DNA from: Chlorops oryzae
Lineage: Eukaryota; Arthropoda; Insecta; Diptera; Chloropidae
Direction of reading: 5' to 3'
Assembly: GCA_020466095.1 (NCBI GenBank)
Contig: CM035806.1
Location: forward strand, 32,489,071 to 32,553,070
DNA length: 64,000 nt
Positions 49,263 to 61,584 of this stretch are shown here, in pieces. Below the pieces are notes generated by a model. It did not search any database. It was given only the letters and a program-made list of their open reading frames with translations, and was not told where the DNA came from. Each line of letters begins with the position of its first letter. Within the stretch, counting starts at the first letter, position 1. Both the position numbers and the translations under genes were made by a program.

Positions 49263-50289
49263 TACACCCGGCTCTCTTTTAACAAGGTAGATTGGTTCCT
49301 CGAAAATCCGTGTAAAAAATATACGTGGCTTAGGTTAAATTCGGGGGATATCGACCCCTTTTCGCGAAATAATCGTATGTTATAAAAACAAAATTTTAAA
49401 GGAGAGCGTTTTTTCTACCAGTGTCATAGCTAGGCGTGAGCGAAGTCGGCCATCGCGCACGGCCTCGCACCCAAAGGGGCCTCGCACGAAGGCAATTGAA
49501 TGAACGATTTAAAAGGACTAAGGGGCTGTCAATTAATTACGTAAGACAGTTTTAGATCATTTTTGGCCGCTCATCCTTCACGTAAGCCTATTTAAGATAT
49601 AATCTCAGACACCGATGTAAGAGAGCATAAGATTGAAGGATGCATAGTTCGTAATCAAAAAAATTTGAAAGGGCCTCGCTAATTCATCTCGCTCACGTTT
49701 AGATTAGTCCTCGCTACGACACTGTTTTCTACCATTCTTTTCATATGCGACTGTCTATTAGCTAAAACTACTTAATTCCGCATTATCTCCATAACTACAG
49801 TGCTTAGGGTTATAATATTTTGCTAAGAGATGAGTTGAAGGCGCTAGAAAAAAACTTTATCAAAATGTCAATTTCATCAAAAATTTAACATACGATGAAT
49901 TCGCGCAAAGGGGTCGATATGTTCCAGAAGTGTAAAAATATCATGTTCGAAGAAAAACTGAAAATATTTTCCCACAAAATCGTACAAAAAAGTAATATTT
50001 TCGCCCTGTGGGCCTCTAAAAAGCACTAAATCTAGCGCGAAAAAAGCTAAGTGTGCATCAATGGAAAAGATCAATAGTAAAAATGGGGTATTCCGCGTAA
50101 TGTGACCAAGCTATTCAGTAGAATTGCGTAACTGACACTGACAAAATTTTGTCAAAATAATGTTTTAAAGGGATTCGTGCTAAAACAGAAATTTCGCGTA
50201 AAAAAAAGCTTTTTATCTTTATTTTTGGTGAACCGCGTTATTTCAAAATCGTGTGAGAAAAAGAACGTGTAAAAAGAGAGCCGGGTGTA
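49263..50289. mobile_element. 1-kb TIR element with TA flanks
   Basis: CACCCGGCTCTCTTTT at the left (49265) is exactly inverted as AAAAGAGAGCCGGGTG at the right (ending 50287), with TA on both sides. A GATATCGACCCCTTTTCGCG block at the left also recurs in inverted form near 49898-49920. No transposase frame survives. A hAT MITE is nested inside at 49419-49734. Confidence 0.75.
49411..49742. mobile_element. 316-bp hAT MITE nested in the 49.26-kb TIR element
   Basis: TTTTCTAC at 49411-49418 and 49735-49742 is a perfect 8-bp duplication. The element starts CAGTGTCATAGCTAGG and ends CCTCGCTACGACACTG. The inside has GGCCTCGCAC repeats and no ORF. Confidence 0.88.
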
Positions 50290-50299
50290 TATATTTAGG

Positions 50300-52350
50300 G
50301 GCCAATTTGAATTTTTTTCTTCAAAATTTGGGTAAAAAAATCTTCAACTTTACTCTACCAAAACGGTACCAAGGAGCTCTCGGATGTATTAAGCATAGTG
50401 CATGAAGTTTTGCATTCCTTTTTTTTTCTTAATTTTAATCAAATATCTTCCAAAACAGCTCCTCTTTGCTATGTGTAGCTAGTAGAGGGAGTTTTTTATT
50501 TATTTTTTGATCAATTGGTTCTACAATCAATTTTTTGTCAAGCTTAGGGTTTAAATTTTGTAATAGATAGGAAAATGCAATAATCAACGAGTTTACGAGT
50601 TATAGTCATGAACTAATGCGCAACTTAATTCCCGGCTATACTTTTCTAGATCGATTTAAAATAGATTCATGGCCAATCAGGCAAAACCAATTATAGGAAT
50701 TTCCTACAATTATCAATTTCTTTCAGTTCTTTCTTAAAAATGTGTAAACAGTGTTAACTACTTCATTGATTATTTCATAATTATTATGTACTTATTTATT
50801 TACAAATTTTCATTTATTTATTATTTATTAATTTATTTTCTATTTTACAACTTCAATTGTATATTCAATAATTCATTGATTCATTTCAAAATCGGTTGTG
50901 CAATGCGATGGAGTTGATGTTGAATTGTATTAAAAGAATTGGCCAAAAAATACCAATAGTCGAAGATAATGTAACAAAAACCGATAGATAAGATGTGGGC
51001 GCAAAAAGCATTAGACACCTTAATACGCCTCAGCCCGATAGTTGATGTCAGGTCCTCATCGTAATCCATCGAAAAGCAGAGAAGGAGTTTTGGCGCTTCT
51101 TGTGAGTGTCCTGGAATAGTTGCGTGTTATTACTGCGTGAATTATTGTACGCTATTTTTATACAAGAGCGTGGAATACGTTTGCTGCGAAGCCCTCTTAA
51201 GAATAACGTGTCAGCCTCGAAGATAATAAAAAAAAAAAAAAAATAAAAAATAAAAAAACCAATCGAAAAGTAGTTCTTCGCTAGGCTATCTTCGCAACCA
51301 TGAGCCCCCCGAACGAGATCGGACCTAAAGGAAATCTTTGAATCTTTCGACCCACTCTCGCACAACAGAAAAGTGTTAGAGAATCTTAACCTTGAAGAAG
51401 TGAACAAAATTGTTCAGTAATTTCGTTTTGAAAATCCGCACTCAGATTCAAATTCAATTTGGAAAAGTGAAATTTCTTAAATAGAAAATTCTTTAGGTTA
51501 TGGGTTCTTAACTTGTTAATTTAATTCTTCATTATTACAGGTAAACAGGGACACAATTAGGCAAATTGCCGCACTAATTATTTATTTGAACCTCGAACAT
51601 CGAGCGCTCAAGACAAAGAAATGCAAACTTTTAAGGGGTTTCTCACACCTTCAACCTCTCTCCCTTTCTCCATTTTCATCTTCATGTTCATCTCCACCTC
51701 CATCTCTATCTGCCCCCCCCCCCCATCCACCTCGCACTTTCTACTATCTCGCTTTCATTGAATGTTAAAAATAATTACTTGATTGTAACCACCCAAAAGT
51801 GCCTGCTCTTGAGAACTTTAAAACAAACGTTTGCCTCTCAATCCAGCGTTCAACTTTTCAATTGTTTATTTTCAAATTTTATTGTTTGTTGTGTTTTTCG
51901 TTTTCTTTTTTTTTGTGTTTTTTTTTTTTTTTTTTGGTTTTGTTTTGTTTTTGCTCGACAATGGAAAACCGATGTTTTCCGAACAAATAAAAGCTTAAAA
52001 AGCGTCAAAAAGTTAATTGCCAAACGGAAAATTTGGCAGAAAAAGACGCGATTCCACCCACTGAATTGAATAGATTCATAGACTGGAGCACACTTGTCTC
52101 GCTTGGAAGCGACAACGTCGGACAACGAAATTCGACAAATGCTAATTACAATTGACTGACATTTTGTGACAGCACAGCATGCGATGTCTTGTTTCGTTTA
52201 TCGTTTTTCACTTCTCGCTTTTTCAATTTATGCTACCCCCTTTTTTCTGATCCGAAGGATGGCGCACCACCCACTAACCACATACCAGCGACTCCATTGA
52301 ATGAATTTACCGAACAATCATTTGAAGTGAAGTGGCCGCTCAGCTCGCTA
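50300..52350. other. intronic sequence, no gene seen
   Basis: AT-rich unique sequence with A/T homopolymers (51225-51255, 51905-51935) and a C run near 51712-51723. The 51048-51407 minus-strand frame is Phe/Ser/Arg-rich, crosses an A-rich run and is not supported. Confidence 0.5.
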
Positions 52351-52379
52351 CCTCGACTCGACTCGACTCGACGCGACTC
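52351..52379. repeat. pentanucleotide (CTCGA)n repeat
   Basis: Five CTCGA/CGCGA units in a row. Confidence 0.8.
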
Positions 52380-52871
52380 TAATCTACTCTCCGTACTCAG
52401 TACCCCAGTCATTCGACACTGAGCCTCTAGTGCTCGAGTCCTGTCTCCTGTTTTTTATTTTTCTTTATTTTTTACTTTGCTGCCCTTTTGAATTTTTAAT
52501 GCTCATCTAAATGTGCGGCTACTGCTGAGATTTGCGGAACTTTATTGCCTTGACGTTTGGCCCATCGTTTCTCCGGGCTCTGCGAAGCGCTTCACCACAA
52601 ATCAAGCTCATTTAGCCGCACCAAATGAACCTTCGGAGTACGCTAATGTGATTGTCATCGGCCTAAGTCCCAGCTATAATCAAATATATACATATATATA
52701 AATTTATGTTCGTGTGTAAGCTTCTTCGGCGATGAAAGTGGTAACTCTGGTTCTATAAAGTGACCGCATCCTCTCATGCATAATAGATAAATTATAAAAA
52801 TGTCTTTTAGCTGCGCCCATCCAACAGCTCTCCCAAAACTCACAATTCGGATCCACGAAACCAGACTCCCG

Positions 52872-52920
52872 GCCATGATGCCATGCCATGCGATGCGATG
52901 CGATGCGGTGCGGTGCGATC
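52872..52920. repeat. pentanucleotide (ATGCG/GTGCG)n repeat
   Basis: ATGCC, ATGCG and GTGCG units with a strict 5-bp period. Confidence 0.9.
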
Positions 52921-54783
52921 CGAGGCGATGATTTGGCTGTGATGAGTGAGGTGCTGTCTGTCAACAGTCACTTTTTGTCAACAACATGTGAAAAGGTCGC
53001 CAGTCCATAAAGCTCATATCCATGTCAGTGTCACTCACTCATGTACTCATGACTTCGCTCAAACTTATTCCCTTATATTTCGTATGTATTTTGCATCATA
53101 TTCTTTGTCCCGGTCCACGACATCTATGTTCGTATGCATGTATCTCTTTATCCTTTTAACTCTTGCTCACTTAAATTTTCCCCTTTTTCGTCAACTGAAA
53201 TCCTCGGTCATAAGAGAATTTTCAATGAGCTGTCCGAAAAAGAATATTTCCCTTAATTCACTTTTTTTTTCTTGTTTGTTTTGTTTTGAGCAAAGAAATT
53301 TTTCCTGAAAAAAATAAAAGAGTGAAAGGACAAGAAAAGCGTAAAAAATAAAATAACAAAATAAATAAATAAAACAAAAAAAACCAAAAAGGAGCAATGG
53401 AAATCCTTTGAAAAATGAGAATCACTTGACGTTGTTATCTCATTTGCCACACAATTAATTACACTCACCGGCGCACCGGTCGCAGTCGTGGTGGTAGCGA
53501 CAACGACTGCGTTTAATTACGCGACAATTGAGTTTCGAATAAAGGGAATCACGATTTGAGCGATGCAATCGAAAGGATAATTGAGGCACCATCTTGACGT
53601 TTTCAAGGTATAATTAATGAAATGAAATATTGTTGGCTAAATGATGGAATCGTTTGACGGGACATTGCTATCGATGAGTGACTATTTTTCATACACATAT
53701 ATCCACATACATATAACAATGATAACGATGATGATGATGATGATGTATCCTTTGTTTCAAGTGGGTACTTACCTGAAATTGTAACATGTTTTGTTCTTTT
53801 TGCCAACCGGAAAAATGTCGTGGAAGGCTGCTGTGACTGTGATTGCCCGAGCAAATGATTTGGAGTGCGGGCTGCTTTAAGGGAATACAATATTCCGTCC
53901 CATGAGTAGTTGGTGAAAAAATCTTTTTTTATGCTTTAATCTTTGGAGTAACTGATCTTCAGGACTAAAACTCGACTGAGGCATGAGCTCACAAAAGGCC
54001 TTATACTGAAAAATATCAAAATATTGACGCTTTGATTGAAAGTATAGAGAACTTAGAGTGGCTTTTCAAGTGCACTGGATTTTTTTTTGCAAAAATGGGG
54101 AATAGTTTGTTGCGATTCTGTGTATGGAAAATGCATTAAATCATAGGATTTGGACCTTAGGTACGTTGTGGTACCCTAAAGAGATGAACACCTATCGCTA
54201 GAACCATTTTGAATTGGCCACAAAGCCAACAATTTGGGTAAGATTTACCCAATCTAAATCCCTTGGGGACTGAATGAGGTAAAGTCCTAAATAAGAGAAT
54301 ATTTTTTCTTGCAAACGTATGACATTGCAAATCTGCGGAGCTAATGGAGTTAATTAATTCTTTGTAGTTGCTAACTGATCCTCTTCACCATGACTTGTTC
54401 ATCAACACCATTTTTAACCTTAAGTGCTCGCATGTGCCTGCGAAGGACTGCACATTAAGCTTTCTTCTTTAAACCAAAGACATTTATTCAAATAAATATA
54501 CATATGACCATAACTTGTAATGTTTTAACCCTTTTAAATAAACGATTTTCACTTCACCACTTAGGTAGAGCGGCACAGGCAGGCCTTCGTTCGTTGAACT
54601 CTCAAGAAAGCCTCCAACGATAAATTTGAGTAATTCTCTTCTGATTGAATTTGGTCGACCACAGCGGAGCACGTGCTCAATGTTCAATCCTTTTCTTTTA
54701 TTTTGTTTTTGCTACGCTTAATAAGATTTTCAAAAGCACCTGCCCAATGCAGGCTAATGACTCGAAATGGAAATTGAAAATCG

Positions 54784-54812
54784 ATCCGAGCCGAGTCGAG
54801 CCGAGCCGAGCA
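54784..54812. repeat. pentanucleotide (CCGAG)n repeat
   Basis: CCGAG and TCGAG units, about six copies. Confidence 0.8.
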
Positions 54813-55712
54813 TGAAAAGAGTTCAGCTTGACTTGGGCAGTAAAGATCAGCAGAAAAGGGAGAAGCGAAATAAAGGAAGAATGAAGAAAACAACAAATAC
54901 ATTTGACCACAAAAGATGTTATATTGAATAATACGATAGCTAGTTAGGGATTAAAATTCATCTAATCCTATTAGCTCCCATCGGACTGACTTTCTCACTT
55001 GAAGCTTAGATGCCACGTTCTTTCTCTTCTTCGTCTTCGTTTTCGTCTTCGTCTTCTACTTGTGGGTCCGATTGAGTAATCAAGTCTTAAGAGAGTACCT
55101 CATCTCATGACAGTCAGCTCGACATTTCGACGATTTTCTTAATGGACAAGAGGCGCCAGCCGAAGGTGATCTCAGAGATCGAAAAGAGAAGATATGGAAC
55201 GAATGCATCAATTGTTGCAATTGATGATTGATGATGGTCGGAGAGAGTGAGTGATTTGTGTCAAATGATAGTCAGAGTCTCACCGAGTACACCGAGAGGA
55301 CACCGAGAAGATTTTTCCGTTTTATTTTGACAACAATCTCTCTGGGTCAAGTGCTCATTGTGGTACACTGCGTGAAATGAAAGGACACAGATAATTTGTT
55401 GAATGGCAATATTGGGCTGGGATCTTTAAGAAGCTGAAAGTAATTGACAGCGAGAGTGATTGCGTTTTTTGTTGTTGTTGTAGATTTGTTGATTTGTTGA
55501 TTAATCGATGAAAATCAGAATCGCATTAAATCCATAATAGGGGAAAAAATAATAACCTTGGGTGAATATGAATGGAATTGAATAGTGTCGCTTATCCATT
55601 TTGTGTCTCTTTTTTTGTTTTCTTTTTGATTTCATGGCACGAAAATCCCGTCAAATAGGATGGTTATATAAATGAGTCATAAATTTTCTCAACTTCTTAT
55701 TACTGATTAAAT

Positions 55713-55858
55713 TACAGTGTACTAACTCTTAAACGGACACCTACGGGACTGAAAAATATGTCCGATTAAGAGGAAATTATTTGAGAAGCTGAATCACTAG
55801 AGCGTTCCCAAAAAGCGTCCGCTTAAAATGAGTGTCCGCAAGGAGAGAGTACACTGTA
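55713..55858. mobile_element. 142-bp Tc1/mariner-type MITE
   Basis: The element 55715-55856 begins CAGTGTACT(A/C)...CTTAAACGGACACC and ends GTGTCCGCAAGGAGAGAGTACACTG, flanked by TA on both sides. A related end (GGTGTCCGCTTAAGAGAGAA) appears at 61530-61584. Confidence 0.8.
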
Positions 55859-56209
55859 TTATAATGTAACATGGAATCTGAACTGCTGCTTATTTTTTTC
55901 TTTTTTTCTATTTCTGTTCTTCTTCGATAGTCCTTCGATTGTCCCTGATTTCGCGGGGCGGCAGATCGGGCGATTTCACATATTTATGCGAAAACAGTGC
56001 CTCATTAATGTCATCACTGGAGCGTCAAATAGGTACATATTGTTTTTTCCAGAGCAACAATGAAACTGGTTCGAGTCCTGGTTCTACATCGCGGCTCACC
56101 TCCCTCTCAAAACAAAAGACTTAGCAAACGAACTTAATTCCCCCTATAAATAAAATATTGACAGCTACATCAATACAATGCTTTCGAAAGCGAGCACAAA
56201 CACCCACAT

Positions 56210-56237
<28 letters not shown>
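56210..56237. repeat. (AC)n microsatellite
   Basis: Fourteen uninterrupted AC dinucleotides. Confidence 0.95.
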
Positions 56238-56240
<3 letters not shown>

Positions 56241-58126
56241 GCAATGCATTCGAGCCTCCAGCGTTTCTCGTTCCACTTTCGGCTGGAGAGCGCATGCGCT
56301 GTCGCTCGTGCTCCGCCTATCGGCAATGTACATAAGCCGAAGACGAAGTTCATGCCGTACCATCCAATCAGCGCGCTGTATATAGAGTAGACCGTCCCAT
56401 TTCCGGCCTTTCGTCGTCGTTTACAATGTTCGGTTGATAAATACAACTAACATTTTCGAAATCTTAAATCCGTTTATAGGACTTTGAAGTTGTTTTTGAT
56501 GTTGTTGCTTTTCTTTCTGCTCTAGAATTCTTTTCTCATTGTGTTGCTGTTGGTGTTTTTGTTGTTGTTGTTGTTCTTGGCCTCTTAAATTCTATTTTAA
56601 AACGCGATAATGACTCTTCGAGGCCAATGCTTCTGGTTATAAGCTGCTTAACAGTCACTGCTGGCTGCCTGGCAGAAAACTTCCAAACGGCATGCATAAT
56701 TGAGGAATCTATCTAGCTGTGTCCTTTAATCACTGTCCGTGGGTACATCCTTTTAAGAGGTTCGACGAAAGCTTTAACCAAAAAAACAATTGCGGAAAAC
56801 ACCAGGCGTGACGGGACTATCTTTTATCTCTTGCCTAAGATCTTCATAGTGGTAGTTGTTGTTGTTGTTTTTGTTGAATATTTGAACTATTTTTGTGGCC
56901 TCGTTGTAAATGCTTCAAGGCTGACTTTTGCTTTTCCACACGGTCCTTGAGGCGGAAGACACAAAATTCGCAAACGAAAATAAAGTAAACCTATTAAGGG
57001 CTCTGTGAGAGAGTGAGAGAGATAGAGAGAGAGGGGAAGAGAGGGGGGGTTGTGTTCGAAGAGAAGGCCTTCACAATCGGGCTGACAGCTTGCCGCTTAA
57101 TGGCTTAAACGTGTAAATTGTCCACTTTGGTCGATTTTTCGTTCGTTCGTTCGTTCGTTTTGTCGTCGGTTCGTTGGCATTCGTAGCAATTGGAACCACA
57201 TGCCAAATGCGGCTGTCGTCCGTCTTAATTTCCTTCCGCATTCATGAGATTCGTTCCGTTTTACGCCTATGCATTTGAGCCTAACGTTTTTTTTTTTTTG
57301 GCGGTTTTGGCATTTAATGGAAATTGGCAGCGACATTTTATTTTTAACAATGGAATCCACGATTCTGTGACTTCACTGATTTCTGTCGCGTTCATTTGCG
57401 AATTTATTTTGGCTCACAATCCGTTATATTAAACTGAGAAAAGGACATGATCATTTTGCACGCCTTTGGAATGAATATTGAGGTAGGTTGCGTTAATAAT
57501 TAATTTTTTTTTCTTTTTTGTTATTTCCAAAGGGATAAACTTAGTTCAAATATTACTTAATTAGAACCCATTGGCTACAGAAAGGGTATATTTGACGGTA
57601 GCTGATGGGGCCATGGCATCCCTTCAAGACAGAATTAACTTAGAAATTTATTCATAAGCCTGACTGTATCATGGCCTGGATAACTCCCTTTTTGCTAGGG
57701 ATTTGTTTTCTTTGAAGGGTAGTATGAAAAGTATTGATGAAAAATTATTAAAAGATAGTGGGTACATCTTTGATGAGAAATTCTTTCCCAACTCTCAGTG
57801 GCGACCTTTTTTTTTGCAAAATTCTCATTTCGATTGTCCTATGTATTTTGTTGGCATCATTACTGCGATCTGCCAACAGGATTTTCGCCAGTTTAGGAGT
57901 ACCTTCCCCGACATTAAGAGAATTTCTGTTTTTCTTCAGCGGAGACTTTGTGGATGTTAAAAGATTTCAAAAATGAAGATTAAGGCTTTATTATAAGAAA
58001 AAATAGGTAACAGCGTCCAGCAGTACCTACAGGACTACCCATCGGGCCATGGCTCCGAATTAGGAGGTGGAAAGCTGGGAAAATATCCACAGCGGCACTG
58101 TGAGGGGCGGCATTTTCGCATAGACA

Positions 58127-58484
58127 TGTGAGAGAGGAAGAGAGAGGAAAAGAGAGGAAGAGAGAGGAAGATAGAGGAAGAGAGAGGAAGAGAGAGGAAG
58201 AGAGAGGAAGAGAGAGGAAGAGAGAGGAAGAAGGAAGAGAGAGGAAGAGAGAGGAAGAGAGAGGAAGAGAGAGGAAGAGAGAGGCAGAGAGAGGCAGAGA
58301 GAGGAAGAGAGAGGAAGAGAGAGGCAGAGAGAGGCAGAGAGAGGCAGAGAGAGAGAGAGAGAGAAGAGGACAGAGAGAGGCAGAGAGAGGACAGAGAGAG
58401 ACAGAGAGAGACAGAGAGAGGACAGAGAGAGACAGAGAGAGGACAGAGAGAGACAGAGAGAGACAGAGAGAGACAGAGAGAGGA

Positions 58485-58518
<34 letters not shown>

Positions 58519-58929
58519 CAGAGAGAGGACAGAGAGAGACAGAGAGAGGACAGAGAGAGAAGAGAGAGGAAGAGAGAGAGACAGAGAGAGGACAGAGAGA
58601 GGAAGAGAGAGACAGAGAGAGACAGAGAGAGACAGAGAGAGGACAGAGAGAGGACAGAGAGAGGAAGAGAGAGGAAGAGAGAGGAAGAGAGAGGAAGAGA
58701 GAGACAGAGAGAGGACAGAGAGAGACAGAGAGAGAGACAGAGAGAGACAGAGAGAGAAGAGAGAGGAAGAGAGAGAGAGAGAGGAAGAGAGAGAAGAGAG
58801 AGAAGAGAGAGACAGAGAGAGACAGAGAGAGACAGAGAGAGACAGAGAGAGAAGAGGAGTGAGAGAGAGGAGAAGAGAGAAGAGAGAAGAGAAGAAGAGA
58901 AGAATTAAGAGAGATAGAGTAAGAGAGAT
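58127..58929 (+). repeat. GAGAGAGGAA / GAGAGACA purine satellite
   Basis: About 800 bp of purine-rich 8-10 bp units, changing from GAGAGAGGAA to GAGAGAGGCA and GAGAGAGACA along the array. A 244-residue Arg/Glu frame through it is an artefact. Confidence 0.95.
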
Positions 58930-58976
58930 AGAGTAAGAAAGAAAGAGTAAGAGAGAAAAGAGTAAGAGAGATAGAG
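58930..58976 (+). repeat. GAGAGATAGAGTAA satellite, left block
   Basis: A few 14-bp GAGAGATAGAGTAA-type units, interrupted by the hairpin element that follows; the array resumes at 59379. Confidence 0.85.
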
Positions 58977-59378
58977 TAAAGCCTGAAATCCGCTATAGAG
59001 TTTTTTACGTAGAGAAAATATTGTAGAGTGTAGAGAATCTACCTTTATTGTGTACACTGAAGACCTTCTCTACAATTCTACATCTCCACGTAGAGCTGCC
59101 GTCGACATATTTATAGTAGAGCTCTTCCATCTGCTCCATGGCTATTTAAACTGCTAAAGAATGTTTTCTCTACGACTCTAAAGTAGAGAAAATTACTTTA
59201 GCAGTGTATGTAGTCGTGGAGCACATACTACAGCTGTACTCTAAATATGTCGACGACAGCCTTACGTAGAGCTTTAGAATTGCTGAGACGGTCTTCAGTG
59301 TATACAATAAAGGTACAATCTCTATACTCTACACACTTTTCTCTACGTAAAAAACTCTATAATGTATTTCAGGCTTAA
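58977..59378. mobile_element. 396-bp near-palindromic MITE inserted in the purine satellite
   Basis: The element 58980-59375 begins AGCCTGAAATCC and ends with the complement, flanked by TAA on both sides. The arms (about 190 bp each) pair over almost their whole length, including AGAGTTTTTTACGTAGAGAA, CCTTTATTGT(G/A)TACACTGAA and GTCGACATATTTA. A TAA duplication hints at PIF/Harbinger. The surrounding 14-bp array is continuous across the insertion, so the element landed in an existing array. Confidence 0.85.
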
Positions 59379-59936
59379 GAGAGGTAGAGTAAGAGGGATA
59401 GAGTAAGAGAGATAGAGTAAGAGAGATAGAGTAAGAGAGATAGAGTAAGAGAGGTAGAGTAAGAGGATAGAGTAAGAGAGATAGAGTAAGAGAGATAGAG
59501 TAAGAGAGATAGAGTAAGCGAGATAGTGTAAGAGAGATATAGTAAGAGAGATAGAGTAAGAGAGATAGAGTAAGAGAGATAGAGTAAGAGAGATAGAGTA
59601 AGCGAGATAGTGTAAGCGAGATAGTGTAAGAGAGATATAGTAAGAGAGATAGAGTAAGAGAGATAGAGTAAGAGAGATAGAGTAAGAGAGATAGAGTAAG
59701 AGAGATAGAGTAAGAGAGATAGAGTAAGAGAGATAGAGTAAGAGAGATAGAGTAAGAGAGATAGAGTAAGAGAGATAGAGTAAGAGAGATAGAGTAAGAG
59801 AGATAGAGTAAGAGAGATAGAGTAAGAGAGATAGAGTAAGAGAGATAGAGTAAGAGAGATAGAGTAAGAGAGATAGAGTAAGAGAGATAGAGTAAGAGAG
59901 ATAGAGTAAGAGAGATAGAGTGAGAGAGAGGGAGCT
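59379..59936 (+). repeat. GAGAGATAGAGTAA satellite, right block (14-bp unit)
   Basis: About 40 units of the 14-bp GAGAGATAGAGTAA repeat with few changes (GCGAGATAGTGTAA variants near 59518 and 59602). The minus-strand Leu/Ser/Tyr frame of more than 190 residues is an artefact. Confidence 0.95.
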
Positions 59937-61140
59937 ATAGAGAAGAGAGACCGGAGCTTCATCAAGGGTGGCGCTAGGGATTGCGAGTTGCTTATGAGTT
60001 AAGTCAAAAGGGTTCTCTTGCGTAGGTAGGTACTGGGATTTTAACAAAATTAAAAGGTCCCGGAACAGATCTCTGTACCTAAAATTATTTTTTATGGGTC
60101 CGAAGGTGTCCGTAAAACAAGTTGGTTGACACAATCTGTACCCTACTGGTCCTGTGTAAAATATCAACAATGAAATTGGGTTTCGAAACATTCTCCGATG
60201 GATTTACATATTTATAAATGGCGAAGGTAAAAGCTTTTCGCTTTTCAGGGCTTAATTCAAGATAAATTTTAATGGCAAAATAAGTTTGGTGCCCATATTC
60301 ATTAAAATCATTTTCTTTTTTCATTTCTCTAAAGTAGCCATCAAAATAGAGCAAAAAAAAAAAACTTGCGAAAAAGGCGGCCTTTAGAGGGCAAACCCCA
60401 TTGCTTCATATGCAAATGGCACGCTGCCATCAACACCAAATCCAACATGAATAACGGTACCTATTGCTCCGCCTATAATGCGAGGTAAATAGGCACCACC
60501 GGTTTTTTTTTTTCTTTTTGTCTCACTTCATTGTCTCTCTCCCATTTGATGGATAAGTGTGCCTCTCTTTCATTTATACAGCCAGTCAACCAAAACCAGT
60601 TTCCCACTACCACCATTAGTACTCATTTCAGCACTCGGCGCTCAACAACCTCCACTCACCACTCAGCACACAGCACTCACACCAAGAGAGCAGCACCAAC
60701 GAAAAGGCAAATCGAAATCAGCAGACGACCCACAGTGTCGCAAGTGAATGCAGAATTAAACAAAAATAAAGTTTCGTAATTTTAAACTTTATTATTATTT
60801 TTTTGTTTTGTTTTTTGACAGCCTAAACAAAACGGACTTGCAAACTGCGAGAGTTTTGTTCCCTTCCATGCCTTAAATTTATAAATTTATATAGAGAAAT
60901 CTATGTTTATAGTAGAAGTACCACAGTTGCACAGCTCCCTCGGACGAGCACTTCAATCTTTCCTCTCGGTCTAACTTCATTTATTATCTAAGCATTCAAA
61001 AGAAAACTATTAAATAAATACAAATTCAATTCTGGAGAAGATCTTCAATGCCAATTGGTTAACTCTACATTTATTATCTAAGCATTTCAATATGAAATGA
61101 ATCTATGCTTGCGATGCTTGCTATGCTATGCAATGTAATC
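59937..61140. other. intronic sequence, no gene seen
   Basis: Unique and AT-rich. The Ser/Thr/His-rich frame at 60531-60779 has no domain and lacks convincing splice context. Confidence 0.5.
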
Positions 61141-61529
61141 TATGCTTGCGGAGACCCCTTTTAAGCGGATAACCTTCTTAAATGGACAATTTTTGGGGAA
61201 CGTAAAATTTTTGTTTTTTTTACAATATTTCCATTTCTCCTCCTAAAAGAATAGCTCTTCTTTAACTGGATGTGGACACTGCTTTGAAGCACAATAATAA
61301 ATTAAATGATTTAATTACGCAGACAGTTAACAAAACCTTTTCGGCATTTTATCATTGACAACTATCATTTAATGATTTCATTTCGATTAAACAAGTAAAG
61401 TTTCAGTTAAAAAAATATGTGAAAACTACTGTGAATTTATTATCCAAACCTATCTAAATCTGTGGAGAAAAGGAACAATTAAATGCTCTAGTCTTCCTGT
61501 TTCTCAAATATTTTCAGCTTTAACCTCTC

Positions 61530-61584
61530 ACGAGTGGACGGATTTTTCGCTCCCGTAGGTGTCCGCTTAAGAGAGAATATACTG
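61530..61584. mobile_element. end fragment related to the 55.7-kb MITE
   Basis: Its reverse complement reads CAGTATATTCTCTCTTAAGC then GGACACCTACGGGAGCGAAA, closely matching the left end of the element at 55715. A possible partner end (TTTTAAGCGGATAACC) lies at about 61158. Confidence 0.6.

Noticed and set aside
51048..51407. 119-residue minus-strand ORF with a Phe-rich stretch resembling a membrane segment
   Set aside because: The Phe run is the translation of an A-rich homopolymer on the plus strand; the rest shows no family.
58128..60191. Arg/Glu-rich plus-strand ORF and Leu/Ser/Tyr-rich minus-strand ORFs
   Set aside because: Artefacts of the purine satellites; one ORF even runs across the inserted MITE boundary only at its edge.
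60531..60779. 82-residue Ser/Thr/His-rich ORF as an extra exon
   Set aside because: A possible acceptor (TTTATACAG) lies inside it, but there is no matching phase-1 donor, no domain, and low-complexity composition.
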